A stretch of DNA of 64,000 nucleotides from Corylus avellana (lineage: Eukaryota; Streptophyta; Magnoliopsida; Fagales; Betulaceae), in NCBI RefSeq assembly GCF_901000735.1, contig NC_081543.1, positions 32,262,771-32,326,770 on the forward strand, given 5' to 3'. Positions 24,526 through 36,492 of the stretch are shown one piece after another. The notes under the pieces were generated by a model. That model searched no databases. It was not told where the DNA came from and worked only from the letters and a program-made list of their open reading frames with translations. A program made the position numbers and the translations under genes. The number at the start of each line of letters is the position of its first letter. Within the stretch, counting starts at the first letter, position 1.

Positions 24526-24619
24526 CTAATCCTCCACCGTGCAACTCTCGAATAACCTGGTCCCTTAAAGAGCTTCTCGAAATGCAGAGTCGGATGCCCG
24601 AAAAAGATATCCCTCGTGG
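24526..24619 (-). pseudogene. Ty3/gypsy pol linker fragment
   Basis: On the minus strand it reads the segment between RNase H and integrase (SRSSLRDQVIRELHGGG). It continues the pol fragment at 30391 across the nested element 24625-30385, and it stops where the TRIM version 1 contig (19659) should begin. Confidence 0.8.
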
Positions 24620-24624
24620 ATATG

Positions 24625-25830
24625 TGTTAAGTGCTAAAATATTCATATTTTTAGCCCTTAACTTACATGTTTTAATCCTTTAGTTTTAGTTAATTTATGT
24701 CATTTTAGCTCTTTTGTGTGTTTTCCTTGCTTTTGTAGGCTTTTGGAAGAAAATAAAGTAAATCTGGACGATTTGCGCTCAAAGAGAAAATTTTGAAAAA
24801 ATTGGAGTTTCTGGTAGTGTGATCGATCGCAGAAGACTTGGGATCAATCGCACTGTGATCCATCACACGGGTTGCGATTGATCGCACCTGTGCACTGGAG
24901 AATTCTAGAAGCTGCGGACAGACTCCCTTTCCTTCCATATTAGGGTTTTCCAAGTCCCACTTGTAAGAGGACTAAAATCCTACAAAATTTCTAGGTTTAC
25001 TAGTGTAACAAGGACTTCTAAAGCCCTATAAATAGTCCTCTAAACCTTGAAAATAGGGGAGCTAGAAAAGACACAACTGCGGTGAGAGGAATTGGAGGCT
25101 ACATTTCGGTTCTTTCTTTCCCTTTTCTCTTTTAGTTTTATTTTTATTATGTGTAACTAATTTATTTAGTAGGGCTAGATTGAAGCCCTAGTTATGTTTA
25201 GTTGATATTCAATATTAGCGCCCTTGTAATGATCTTGTTGTGGTATCTAAATTGATTAATGTCTGTTTTCATGAATTCCTCATATGTGTGTGCCTGATCA
25301 ACATGTGCATGTGGTATGGACTAGTTAGTTAAATCAATTTGGATGACCGAGCATAAGTAACAAAAATAATCCATACCGGGTTCTTGGGTTAATCAACATG
25401 GGGAACCGGGAGTATACACTCATGCCCTAGGCCTCATGTGTTTGTCGATTTTCATAGGAAATAAAAGAGTTAGAGTATACACCCATGCCTAACTCGTTGC
25501 TTAGGAAAATCTATAGCTTAAGGAGTATACACTCATGCCCTTAGGTTGACAAACATTAGATAGACATAACATGATCAAAACATTGGCATATTGATATATT
25601 AGCTAAATATAATTAGTGGTGGATATCAAAGCCCTACCTTTTTATCATTATCAACGTAAATTCAATCTTTTGTTTTATTTTACTTTAGGAATTTACATTA
25701 GACAAAATTCAACAATCCTCGTGGGAATAACCCCGTATTTGCACATTATGCTACTGTGTTGACCTCGTGCACTTGCGGGTAAAACATCCAATTATTTGCC
25801 TATTAATTTAGGTAGGTAATTGTGACAACA
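24625..25830 (+). repeat. Athila-like 5' LTR
   Basis: It runs from tgttaagtgct to tgtgacaaca. The TATA box ctataaata is at 25025-25033. Upstream of it are palindromic gatcgatcgca words (24820-24890). Downstream the word gtatacac(c/t)catgcc recurs three times. Confidence 0.9.
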
Positions 25831-25836
25831 AGTTTT

Positions 25837-25850
25837 TGGCGCAGTTGCCA
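25837..25850 (+). promoter_or_regulatory. Primer binding site, tRNA-Asp type
   Basis: tggcgcagttgcca follows the LTR after six bases. It differs by one base from the tggcgccgttgcc site usual in Athila-type elements. Confidence 0.75.
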
Positions 25851-26125
25851 GGGATTGTTTGATTTTGTTTGAAATTTTTTTTTTCCTTTAATTTATTTTT
25901 GTTTTAAATTTTGTTTTTTTTCTTTTCTAGTTTTTTCCGTAGTTCCTGTTCTGCCTCTGGAGGTGAGCTCGAGCACCCAACCAGGGCGATCGAGCGCAAC
26001 TCACGGTGCGATCGATCGCACATCCAGAGAGCAGCACAGTTACTACATTAATTACAAATCTGATTTATTTATTTTATTTTTGTTTTATTTCTCTTTTGTT
26101 ATTTAATTTTCTTTTTGTTTTAATC

Positions 26126-27596
26126 ATGTTGAGAAACAATACACCTCTAGTGCGAAGACCTATGAAAAGTTCATTCAGTCCCCATATCCTCAACCAGCCC
26201 ATTGTGCAGAGCAGTTACGATTTATCTCCGCTACTCAATATGAGTCCACACTATAAAGACACACCTACAGAGAACCCATATTGGCATATTCGAGAATTTT
26301 GTAATCTCTATAGAACTCAAAATGTTTAGGGTTTAACTCTAGAAGAAATCAGGTTAATCCTCTTCCTTTTTTCCTTAAAAGATAATGCTAAGATATGGTA
26401 CAATTTTTTGGCCACAAGTTCTATTCATACATGGGATGAGATGGCCACAAAGTTCTTAAAGAAATTTTTCCTAGCCCATAAGACAAGGCAATTGAGATGG
26501 GAAATTATGACTTTCCAGCAAAGAGATGGAGACCTTTTCTTCAAGGCATGGGAACACTTTAATGAGCTACTTCTCAGATGCCCTCATCACAATATATCTC
26601 AAGATGATCAGGTGTTGGCATTTTATGGGGGTTTAAATGATCCTAACAAGAGTCTTGTAGATTTAGCTTGTGGTTACATGTTGATGGAGAAAAGCAGCGA
26701 GGAAGCCATAGAACTCTTTGAGACCTTAAGTGAGAACTCTCAACAATTCCCATCTAAAGGGAGACAAGGACTCAAAGGAAAAAGGCATATATGAAGAGAG
26801 CACCAATGGAGGAATTCAGGCTCAAATGGCTGCCATGGAGAAAAAGCTGGACATGTTCATGAAAGCTATGACTAATCATAACAGTGCTCCTATTCAACAA
26901 GTTACACAAGTCGAGGTATGTGCCATATGTTCCCATATTGACCACACCACTAAGACTTGTCCCATGTTTTCAATTGTAGATCAGGAGTCATCTTTCATCA
27001 AGTTGTCCCAGCATTATCATAAAGAGGAGCCACCTCCCGTCAATTGGCCTCAACAATACCAAGAAGAAGAGTGTCAAAGTTAGTTTGTTGCCAATCCTAA
27101 TGAACAATACATGGAGCAAAAGTGCACTTACCATCATGTGCAAGCAATTTCCACATTAAGGAGTGAAGAAGCGGTTGAAAATCATGGGGAAGAAAGGAAG
27201 GAGGAGCAAATTGAGGTTCTAGAGGAACTACATCGGGAAAAAGAAGAGAGCACTGAGACTTTTTCAACATCAGCTTCTATTCCCAAACTACCAAGAGTCC
27301 AAGAGAGAAGTCATCTGGGGTTATTTGATAAGGAAATTGAGGACATCAAGATAGAAAAGCTCCCTGAGTTTTCTTCTTATTTTATTCCAGTTCATGATTC
27401 CCTTCCGGATGAGAAACTGTTTGAGAAGACTCAGAATGATGTACCCCGATCTACAGACAATTGGAATCCCCCTGTTATAGGAAAAATTCATTCTCTGTGG
27501 TGCAAGAGAGGAAAAGATTGGTGCTTCAAGTTTAAGAGCAGGACAATGGTCTGGCTGAAGACATTAAACTTAGTGCTCATGGGAAGCACCCCATAG
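26126..27596 (+). pseudogene. Athila-like gag, decayed
   Basis: It starts ATG at 26126. A TAG at 26327 interrupts it; the capsid part follows in frame (LKDNAKIWYNFL, TWDEMATKFLKKFF, CPHHNISQDD). A frame change near 26790 leads to a coiled-coil-like stretch (AQMAAMEKKLDMFMKAM) and a zinc knuckle CAICSHIDHTTKTC (CX2CX4HX4C) near 26920. A TAG near 27081 precedes an acidic C-terminal part. Gag would package element RNA. The breaks show it is inactive. Confidence 0.85.
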
Positions 27597-28499
27597 CATA
27601 TCCTTTTTATTTATTTGTTTGTTTGTTTTTATTTCATTTTTATTTTTATTTTTATTTTATTTTATTTTTTGTTTTCTGTTGTTACTATAGTATTTTGTTT
27701 TGTAGGGACAAGTGTGCTTCGATTCAAGTTTGGGGGTATGCTATGAGCCATGCTTTCCAAGACGATGTCGTCCATCTCCGGGGGTACATTCTTTCCTTAA
27801 TTTAGACACATTGGGGACAATGTGTCATTTAAGTTTGGGGGTATGGGAACACTTGTTGTCTACACACACTTTGTCCCAATTTCATGTCATCTGTTTTGTT
27901 TGTTATTTTTGAAAAAATAATAATAAAAAAAAAATATTTATGCATGTTCATGTTTGCCCTAAAATTTTAAGTTAATCTAAAAGAATTGTGGCTTGAATTC
28001 ATCAGTGAGCTTAAAATTTTGAATACATGATCTGATGAGAGAATTTGTTAGTTTGATTACTTGTTTAGGACAGTTGAAAAATCACATGTTTGATCTGATC
28101 ACACAAGCACATTAGCACATAATTTGTGAGGTATGACATGAGGTATGATATGTGTGTTTCTGCATCTTGGATGAATTGGATGACTTATTAGATGACACTA
28201 TGGCATATATGATGAAAAAAAAAAAAAAAGTGAAATAAATGATCATTGATGGCTTTTCACTGAGTAACTGGACCTCTTGTCTCAAAGCATGGAGTGTGCA
28301 CGTCAAAAGGTGAAAAATTTGGATTTGATAAATGTCATGGTTAGTTGGTTTTGTAGCCTTTTTGACTCGAGTTAGTAGGTCCTTAGGGGTGTCTCTACAC
28401 CTAATGCCCTAAAACCACCTGGTTTGGGAGTCATTGACTTAACACTCACTACAAGGGTCAATTAGAAAGCTTAAGGGAACCAACATTGCACAACCTGAC

Positions 28500-28546
<47 letters not shown>

Positions 28547-29035
28547 AGAAAAAGAAATATGCCATTGAGTCACTCTAATAGGGAGTCTAGTGAATTTTGA
28601 GATATGGAGACACTGCATGTTGGAAAGATTTGGAAGCCTCATAATTTTGTACTAATTCACTGTACACAAATTTCAAACTTGTGATGATTTAGCATGTCCT
28701 TTGTAAGTAATTGCACTTTGAGATTTCAATTCATTGTGAAGATGGAGTTCATCTTTTTAAGCTTGCTAATGAATAAAAATCATGATCTTGAAGTGATGCT
28801 TTAATTTTGAGATAACATGAACTGTGCATGATGTTTGTGGGTAGCATTTCTGGAAAACCCTCACGAGACTTCACTCGTCCTCTAGGGAACTCCTAGAGGT
28901 TTAAAAGGCTTGTTGCATATGCTAAATGCAATCGTACATCCCACGAAAGATGGATTTATCTTTTTGTTTTTAGTTTTCCATTTAATTGTTAGCTTTGTAT
29001 TGCTAAGGGACTAGCAATATGTAAGTTTGAGGGTG
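27597..29035 (+). other. Non-coding 3' region of the Athila-like element
   Basis: No pol is present. It contains several purine tracts of the form aagtttgggggt (27728, 27832), a 44-base A run (28501-28544) and a final agtttgagggtg before the 3' LTR. Closely related sequence is at 36011-36492 and 55980-57296. Confidence 0.75.
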
Positions 29036-30385
29036 TATTAAGTGCTAAAATATTCATATTTTCAATCCTTAACTTACATGTTTTAATCCTTTGGATTTAG
29101 TTAATTAGGCCATTTTAATTCATTTTTGTGTTTTTCACACTTTTGCAGGCTTTTGGAAGAAAATGAAGTAAATCGGGAAGCTTTGGGCTCAAAGAGAGAA
29201 GATGGAAAAAATGGGAGCCCCTAACACTGCGATCGAGCACAGTACCAGAAGACAAAGCATGAAGCAGGCCACGAGCGCTTGAGCGCACAATAGAAGAGGC
29301 TCGATCGCAAACCTGCAATCGAGCGCACACGGGTTGCGATCAATCGCACCCATGCGCAGGAGACACATCAAAGCTGCGGCCAGATTGTCATTCTTTCCAT
29401 ATTAGGGTTTTCCAACTCCCAATTGTAATAGGTTTTGAAACCCTATGAAATTCCTAGGTTTACTAGTTTGTCAAGGACTTCTAAAGCCTATAAATAGACC
29501 CTTAAGTCTCTAGAGTAGGAGACTTTTAGAAGGAGAAGAATTGGAGCTCTTCTAGTTCAAGTTTCGAGTTTATTCTTTTGCTTTCTTTTCTTTTCTTTCT
29601 TTTCTTTTATTTGATGAAGATGTTTAACATCAACTTTATGTGTAGCTAATTTATTTAGTAGGGCTAGATTGAAGCCCTAGTTATGTTTAGTTAATATTTC
29701 AATATTGGCGCCTTTGTAATGATCTTGTTGTGCTATTTAACTTGATTAATACCTGCTTGCATGAATTCCTCATATGTGTGTGCCTGATCAACATGTGCAT
29801 GTGGTATGGACTAGTTAGTTAGATCAATTTGGATGACCGAGTCCTGGGTTTAACTTAAGTAACAAAAGAATCCACACCGCGATTCTTGGGTTAATCGACA
29901 TGGGGAACCGGGAGTATACAGCCATGCCCTAGGCCTCATGTGCTCGTCGATTTCCATAGAACATATGCTTTTCTAAAGAACAACTTAGTATATACCATGC
30001 TAAATCCTTTAGGAAAGAAAAGAGTTAGAGTATACACCCATGCCTAACTCGTTGCTTAGGAAAATCTATAGCTTAAGGAGTATACACCCATGCCCTTAGG
30101 TTGACAAACATTAGATAGACATAACATGATCAAAACATTGGCATATTGATATATTAGCTAAATATAATTAGTGGTTGATATCAAAGCCCTACCTTTTTAT
30201 CATTATCAACTTAAATTCAATCTTTTGTTTTATTTTACTTTGAGAATTAATTTTGGACAAAATTCAGCAATCCTCGTGGGAATGACCCCGTATTTGCACA
30301 CTATGTTACTGTGTTGACCTCGTGCACTTGTGGGTAAAACATCCAATTATTTGCCTATTAATTTAGGTAGGTAATTGTGACAACA
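29036..30385 (+). repeat. Athila-like 3' LTR
   Basis: It starts tattaagtgct (canonical TG mutated to TA) and ends tgtgacaaca at 30385, followed by the ATATG duplication. From about 30061 it is base-identical to the LTR at 36493-37765, while its first part differs more. Confidence 0.9.
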
Positions 30386-30390
30386 ATATG

Positions 30391-32974
30391 CATCTCAGGT
30401 ACATGTATCCTAGTAGTACAACACCTCCAGATTTCCGCAAAATCTTCATTCGTCTCAAACAGCTCCTTGAATGTACCTGGTGCATTAGCCGCATGAATGT
30501 ACTAGGTGCCTTGGAAAGTCCGTGTGGCATCACCTTCCATTCATAGAGTCCTTCCTTGGTTTTGAATGCAGTCTTTCATTCATCTCAGGGTCTGATTCGG
30601 ATCTGATGATACCCGCTCCACAGATCTATCTTTGAAAAGATTTTTGCTCCGGACAACATTCAAACATGTCACCTATCCAGGGAATAGGAAACCGATATTT
30701 CATCGTGATCTTATTGATTGCCCGGCTATCCACGTACATCCACCAGCTACCATTCTTCTTGGGCACCAGTAAGGCCCGAATAGCACATGGACTCATGCTT
30801 TCCCACAAGTGCCCCTTCCGTATAAGATCTTTTACTTGTCCTTGTAAAATTTCATTTTCTTTGGGACTCATCCAGTAGTGTGGACGGTTCGGAAGACTAG
30901 CTCCCGGCACTAAGTCAATGCAATGTTGGATGTCTCTCATAGGTGGGAGTCCTTCTGGTGTTTCATCTGGAGTGATATCCAGAAATTTGTCTAACATCTC
31001 ACGCACTGGCTCGGGAATTACTGGCATAGTCAAGCGGGTGGGTTCTCCGGGTACTAAGGCAAGTATATCCCGGGCCTCCTTGACTTTTTCCAGTAACTCG
31101 CGGGTCTTTGTCAACAAAATGGGCTACTTCTTTGCCCGGACAGGAACTTCAACTGAGTCTTCCTTCATGGGTTGGAATATAATTTTTCGGCCATCACGGA
31201 AAACAATATAGATGTTGTCTCGGCTCTTATGTTGGGCGTCCACGTCATATTGCCATGGCCTTCCCAAAATAATATGGCAAGCATCCATTTCAACTACATC
31301 ACAAAGAATGAGGTCAGAATAGTGTTTACCGATTGAAAATGTGAAATGGCATCTCTCTGTAACAAGTGTTTTCGTGCCCTGCATGATCCATCCGATCTTG
31401 TACGGTGCCAGGTGTCTTTCGGTAGTGAGGCCTAACTTCGCAACCATCACTTTAGACACTATATTTTCTCCACTGCCTCCATCGATGATGACATCACTGA
31501 CTCATTGGTTAATAGTGCAACGAGTGCCAAAGATCTTGTGCCTCTAAGCTTGGCCTTCTTGTCCCGGGACTAAGAGTATCTGTTGGATCACCAAAGACGG
31601 CAACAATAAGACACCTTCATCTGCAAAGGCTTCTGTGGCTTCATATCCGGGTGCGTCATTCCCGGTTTCTTCATCCTTATAATCCTCTGCTTCTTCTCTG
31701 GTTCCGGTTTCAACAAGGTTCACCATTTTCCTTCTTGGACATTGATTAGATCTATGCCTTGGTTTGTTGCACCTAAAACACTTCTCTGGTCCGGGTCTCA
31801 CATAAGGATTGTTGTGAGGAGGAATGGCCACCGGTTGCTTCTAACCACTACTGCTACCTCCGGGTACCCTTCCTCGTGGTGCGGTAGGTTGAACAATAGC
31901 TCCAGTTGAGATCATAGGTTACTTTCCCCAGTTCTCCGTGGATCTCCCTGGATTGCTCTGGTTTTGCTCCCAAGTTGAAGCTTGGGTCCACTCCAACTGC
32001 TTCTTTGCACGGGTGGCTACGCTAACAGCTTCATTCAGAGTGAAGACATGCTGCATAGATACCTTGTCTTGGATTGACAAACGCAGGCCTCCAATAAACA
32101 GAGCCACTTGCTAGGCCTCAATTTCCATCAAATCGTTCCACGCAGAGAGTCGATAAAAATCATCAACATATGCCTAGACAGTGCGAGTTCCTTGACGGCA
32201 CTCCTGGTATTGCTGGAACAAACGTTGCTCAAAGTCTGGTGGCAAGAACCAGGCATTGAGTAACCGTTTCATCTTGAACCTAGATGTCACGGGTCCTTTG
32301 CTTTCCTAGGTCCGAGAGAGCTGCAGCCTTTCCCACCAAGCTTATGCTCTACCTTTGAACTTGTAAGCTACCAACTTCACCTTTCTCTCCTCCCGAATAC
32401 TCATGTATTCAAAGAATCTCTTTACCTCCTTGTTCCAATCAAGGAAATCTTCAATGTGAAGATGACCATCAAATGAAGGTAGATCAATTTTCATACGGTA
32501 TTCCTTGGGTTCCTCCCCGTCGTACTGTTGATGCTTAGGTTGTTCACCATAAACATCTTCATGGCTGGCGGCACCCCTCATAAAAGCAGCATCCCTGTGC
32601 CGGTGTACTCCGTAGCCGGCGCCTCCTCTGCCACCTCTATGTTTGCCTCCTTCTGGCCTTGCTCCGTGAGCCCTGCCAAAGACTTCACCAACGTAATCTT
32701 CGTCATTGCTGTTGTCGTCAAAGGGTTGGGGTTGATCAACTGGTGGAGGCCTGTGGATGGCCCTTACCCAGATTCTGTCATCTCCCTGGGCTTGATCCTG
32801 GTGAGCTTGATTGAATCCAGCCTCTAAACGCTCCAAGGCCTCTTGTACATGTTGCATAGCTTGCTGTTGGGTATGCACGGATTGTTGGAGAGTCTGAAAT
32901 TTAGCTCTTGAAGGAGCCTCCCCATGATGAGCTGCGTCATTAAGAGGGTTGTCACCAATGTGCTAATTGGTCAT
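30391..32974 (-). pseudogene. Ty3/gypsy gag-protease-RT, version 1 (decayed, deleted)
   Basis: On the minus strand it starts ATG at 32974. Gag has a helical N-terminus, [17 protein letters not shown], the knuckle [14 protein letters not shown], then a protease-like region (VDAQHK, CHIILGRPWQYD) and the start of reverse transcriptase (IPEPVREMLDKF, LVPKKNGSWWM). Several in-frame stops fit C-to-T or G-to-A change, for example the CAG seen in version 2 is TAG here near 32113. Around 30460-30480 the RT reading jumps to the post-RNase H region, so the polymerase core and RNase H are deleted. The Athila-like element lies downstream. Confidence 0.85.
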
Positions 32975-32990
32975 GATCAGGATAATGCCT

Positions 32991-33002
32991 GGTCTGATAC
33001 CA
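32991..33002 (-). promoter_or_regulatory. Gypsy primer binding site, tRNA-iMet type
   Basis: The minus strand reads tggtatcagacc, one base from the usual tggtatcagagc. It lies two bases inside the 5' LTR end. Version 2 has the exact form at 52393-52404. Confidence 0.85.
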
Positions 33003-33004
33003 AC

Positions 33005-34368
33005 TAACGTACTAGAAGACTTGGTAACCAAAGGGTTAGGAGCTTCTGCGTCTCATGACCTGATAAATAGCTCTCAATCCGCAGATTGACACACAACACA
33101 ATCCACAGATTGTATTATAAAATCTCCGCAGAGAAGTTTGAGAGAAAAGTCTCTGAAATATATTTAAGGGTTAATAACTTTTTTGGTACCTGAGTTTTCA
33201 CTTTTTTATTTTTTTCCCTCTGAGTTTTAAAACACGACAAATGGGGAAAAGACAAAAGCAATACCCCCGTTAGTTCCGTCAGTCCTACTTAACGGGTTTA
33301 GTAGGAAAATCAACAAGGAAAGTTTGGAACTAGTCTCTCAAAGTACCCGAAAGAACTTGGACATGTAATAGTGTCTGAAATAAAAATAAATTCTTGTCAA
33401 CTCGGCAACACATTCTTTTCCTTGTTTTCTCGGCAACCAAACAGAGGCAGCTCGTTTTTATTTTTATTTTTATTTTTAATTATTTTTACTTTTTAGGGTT
33501 CCAAGCTTTCCTTGTTGATTTTCCTACTAAACCCGTTAAGTAGGACTGACGGAACTAACGGAGGTATTGATTTTGTCTTTTCCCTATAGGTTGGGTACTA
33601 GATTTGTCATGTTTTAAAATTCAGGAGAGAAAAAATAAAAAAGTGAAGACTCAGGTACCGAAAAAGTTATTAACCCAATATTTAATTCAAAATTTTGGAA
33701 GTGAATTGTGAATGTTGACAGACTCATTCCTATTTATAGGAAAAGAAAAGCAATAAAAATATTCTAACTTGAAGAAAGCATAATAAAATAATCTAAATTA
33801 TTATATCCTAAAATTGTGGCCTTAACATGAGTGGTCCAAAATAGACTCCTTTTTGGTTGGGAGATCTGACATATGCTTTGTGGCTCTAATTATTCCCGTG
33901 CTCTTGACTTTGGCTGGTTCTAACATATTCCTGGTTCTGACAAAAATTGCGGCTTTCCTAGCTCTGACACTACCGCCCATCACTTTGAGGCTCTGACATT
34001 CCCGCCCTTACTGACAAGATTCTTTTGGCACTGGCAGATTAGTCAAATGTCAAAACTGTGATTCCTAGGTGTTATGCCCGGGAAATAAGTTGTCCCGGAT
34101 CAATAGTCGTTGAGCCCGGGGGACAAGTAGTACTCCCGGTTGAGAGAAAGGTTTCACCCGGAATTAATGTCCGGGTTGAGAGAAAATTTTCTCCCGGGAA
34201 AGGCTCACCCGGAATGGATGTCCGGGTGAGGGAGTAGTCTCCCGGAATTGACTTCCGGGTTGAGAAAGTATTCTCACCCGGAAGTGATGGCCGCGTTGCT
34301 CCAGAAATTTCATCGTAAGTGAAATTTCACCCGGAAGTAAAATTTCACCCGGGAGCTGTACTACATCA
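33005..34368 (-). mobile_element. Ty3/gypsy 5' LTR, version 1, with a nested foldback
   Basis: On the minus strand it starts TGATGTAG at 34368. The end near the PBS is ctagtacgtta. It holds the same cccgga/tccggg hairpin units as the 3' LTR. A 509-bp foldback element is inserted at 33168-33676. Confidence 0.85.
33168..33676. mobile_element. Foldback MITE (509 bp) in the gypsy LTR
   Basis: The ends gggttaataactttttt and aaaaagttattaaccc are inverted and extend about 30 bases with mismatches (ggtacctgag / ctcaggtacc). The flanks tatatttaa (33159-33167) and aatatttaa (33677-33685) look like a 9-bp duplication with one change. Inner inverted words (gttccgtcagtcctactta) are also present. Version 2 is empty at the matching site near 52560. 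Probably Mutator-like. Confidence 0.85.
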
Positions 34369-34646
34369 TGAGAGTTGAAGCAAGGAGAAATGGAGCAATT
34401 AGAAACAGCTTCTTCAATTTGTAGACGAGAATACCTTCACCTACGCAGGCAAAATGGCGGCCGAATTTGTGCCGCGCAAATCATTGACCGTTGGATGATG
34501 AAGGAGCTTGGAGAGAGAGAAGAGAGGAATTCGAATACAGGGATGAAAGCGTAGGGAAATGAGGGGAATATCTTCTGGTTTTGCTTTGAAAGTGGTGACA
34601 AAGAGAGTTGATCGACCTCGAAGAGAATGAAGAATGAAAGTCAACT
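34369..34646 (-). pseudogene. Receptor kinase leader and exon 1a, version 1
   Basis: Immediately outside the gypsy 5' LTR the minus strand reads a hydrophobic leader (KLKKLFLIAPFLLAS) in the frame that continues at 22074 after the 3' LTR. It therefore looks like the first part of the signal peptide. No ATG is in frame upstream before a TGA. ATT at the expected start could be a mutated ATG, but this is inference. The upstream part is pyrimidine-rich and leader-like. Confidence 0.65.
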
Positions 34647-35040
34647 ATTTTTGTGTGGACTATGGAGTAATGCTACCGTATAATTATTTTATAACTTTTG
34701 ACTTGAGTCACAATGAGTCAAAACTGATAAGGGGCTGTTTAGTAAATAGCTTTTACGTTGGTTTATTATTATTATTACTATTCCAATAATAATAAGTAGT
34801 GAATGACGTGATAGAAAGTAAATAAAATTGTTTAGTAATAATAATAAAAAAAATAGAAATTGACATTTGTTTTGTTGGGAGAAATGAAAAACATAGGAGT
34901 GTGTTGCCAAAATTTTGATAAAAGGTTGTTTGAAAAAATGGTTCATTTGACCTCTTTCTAGTTTTTTCTCTCAGTTCCTTTAGGGAAGAGGGAAGGGGAT
35001 GGTCCCCTTCCCTCCCCCCTCCCCCCTTCTTTTGCTCTAA
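34647..35040. other. Upstream flank of the broken kinase
   Basis: AT-rich sequence followed by a G/C-homopolymer-rich block (about 34990-35030). It is collinear with 53093-53494. No motif beyond this was recognised. Confidence 0.6.
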
Positions 35041-35785
35041 TGCGCCTTTTTTTTTTGTTGTTGTCTGTTTTGTCTCTTGTTTTTGGTCCTCATCAACGGT
35101 TTCAGCAGTAGCCATGCCACCCCCTCCACCCTGTCGACTCGTCTCTTCATCCAGTTGTTGCCTTTTCTAGTCGCCTTGGGGGTTTTAGATCTGATCAGAT
35201 ATAAGATAGATCTGTTCCTTTCGGGCTTGCCAGTCCAACGATGCACCTCTCCCCCGCTTTCTCCATCCTCTTCGCCACCTGTCGCCGCCCTCCTAGTTGC
35301 AACACTGCCACCACGCGCCAGAGCATGGCCTACACGCGCCGACGTTGGAGCTTCATCCATACTGCTGTCTGCTGGTTTAAGTTTTTTCTGTAGTTTAATT
35401 TGTTTTTTGCAATTTTTTGTGACTTGTTTGAATAAGGATTGTCCATACCCTTGGGTTGAAGTGAACCGTTTTCTGGCTTTCGTGTTAAGGATGATGAGTT
35501 TCGGCATAGGGTTTTCTGCTCCCAGGGCCAAGAAATATGAGCTACCTATGCATTAAGTTAAGTCTGTATGGAACAGATTTGTTGTTACAACTGAAGGTTA
35601 GTCATCGGTTAGCGGATTTTGACGTCATAATAGGTCTTGAAGGTCAAATTGTTATGTATGTATCTATAACTTGTAACCTTGTAGCTTTGGCTGCGATTTT
35701 CTCTGTGATGTAAGAGCTTTATGCTCGTGATCCTTCATCAATTATTGAGATTAAAATGATTTCCCCTAATTTTTTTTTTTTTTAA
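35041..35785 (+). mobile_element. Short non-LTR retroposon-like fragment
   Basis: A C/T-rich 5' part is followed by a 3' part (aagagctttatgctcgtgatccttcatcaat) resembling the tail of the retroposon at 60027-60818. No reverse transcriptase is encoded. Open frames on both strands reflect composition. Confidence 0.5.
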
Positions 35786-35910
35786 AAAAATTTCATAATT
35801 ATAAAGATTGTTCAATGAAAAAAAAATAAATAAAAATAAAAAGGTTTTGATCTAATATAAAATGAAAGTAGTTTTGAGTATTTTCTGTTTAAAATTATTT
35901 GTAATACTTT

Positions 35911-36010
35911 NNNNNNNNNNNNNNNNNNNNNNNNNNNNNNNNNNNNNNNNNNNNNNNNNNNNNNNNNNNNNNNNNNNNNNNNNNNNNNNNNNNNNNNNNN
36001 NNNNNNNNNN
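35911..36010. other. Scaffold gap (100 N)
   Basis: A 100-N join between two contigs that share Athila-like 3' sequence. Confidence 0.95.
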
Positions 36011-36492
36011 CCATGGTTGTTCATTCTAATAGGGATTTCAGTGAATTTTGAGATATGGAGACATTACACATTGGAAAGATTTGGAAGCCTCATAATTTTG
36101 TGCTAGTTCACTTTACACTGTTTTCAAACTTGTGATGTTTTAGCATGTCCTTTGTAAGTAATTGCACTTTGAGATTCCAATTCATGGTGAAGAAGGAGTT
36201 CATTTTTTTTTAAAGTTTGCTAATGAATGAAAATCATGATCTTGAAGTGATGCTTTAATTTTCTGAATAACATGAATTGTGCACGATGTTTGTGGGTAAC
36301 ATTTCTGGAAAACCTTCACAAGACTTCACTCGTCCTCTAGGAAATTTCTAGGGGTTAAAAAGGCTTGTTGCATATGCTAAATGCAACCATACATCCCCCG
36401 AAAGATGGATTTATCTTTTTGTTCTCTGTTTTTCATTTTAGTCTTTAGTTTTGTATTGCTAAGGGACTAGCAATATGTAAGTTTGTAGGGTG
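36011..36492 (+). other. Non-coding 3' region of an Athila-like element
   Basis: It is collinear with 28560-29035, including the gttgcatatgctaaatgcaa stretch and the final agtttgtagggtg before the LTR. Confidence 0.75.

Larger units (their letters stand above)
24625..30385 (+). mobile_element. Complete Athila-like LTR retrotransposon, gag only (non-autonomous)
   Basis: The element is flanked by the direct repeat ATATG (24620-24624 and 30386-30390). It has 5' LTR 24625-25830, PBS at 25837, a decayed gag 26126-27596, a long non-coding 3' region and 3' LTR 29036-30385. There is no protease, reverse transcriptase or integrase, so mobilisation needed a partner. It is inserted in pol of the minus-strand gypsy element. 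Confidence 0.9.

Noticed and set aside
35037..35556. Long overlapping open frames on both strands (about 160 residues each).
   Set aside because: They sit in a C/T-rich retroposon-like fragment repeated at 53495. There is no known domain, and both strands are open because of composition.
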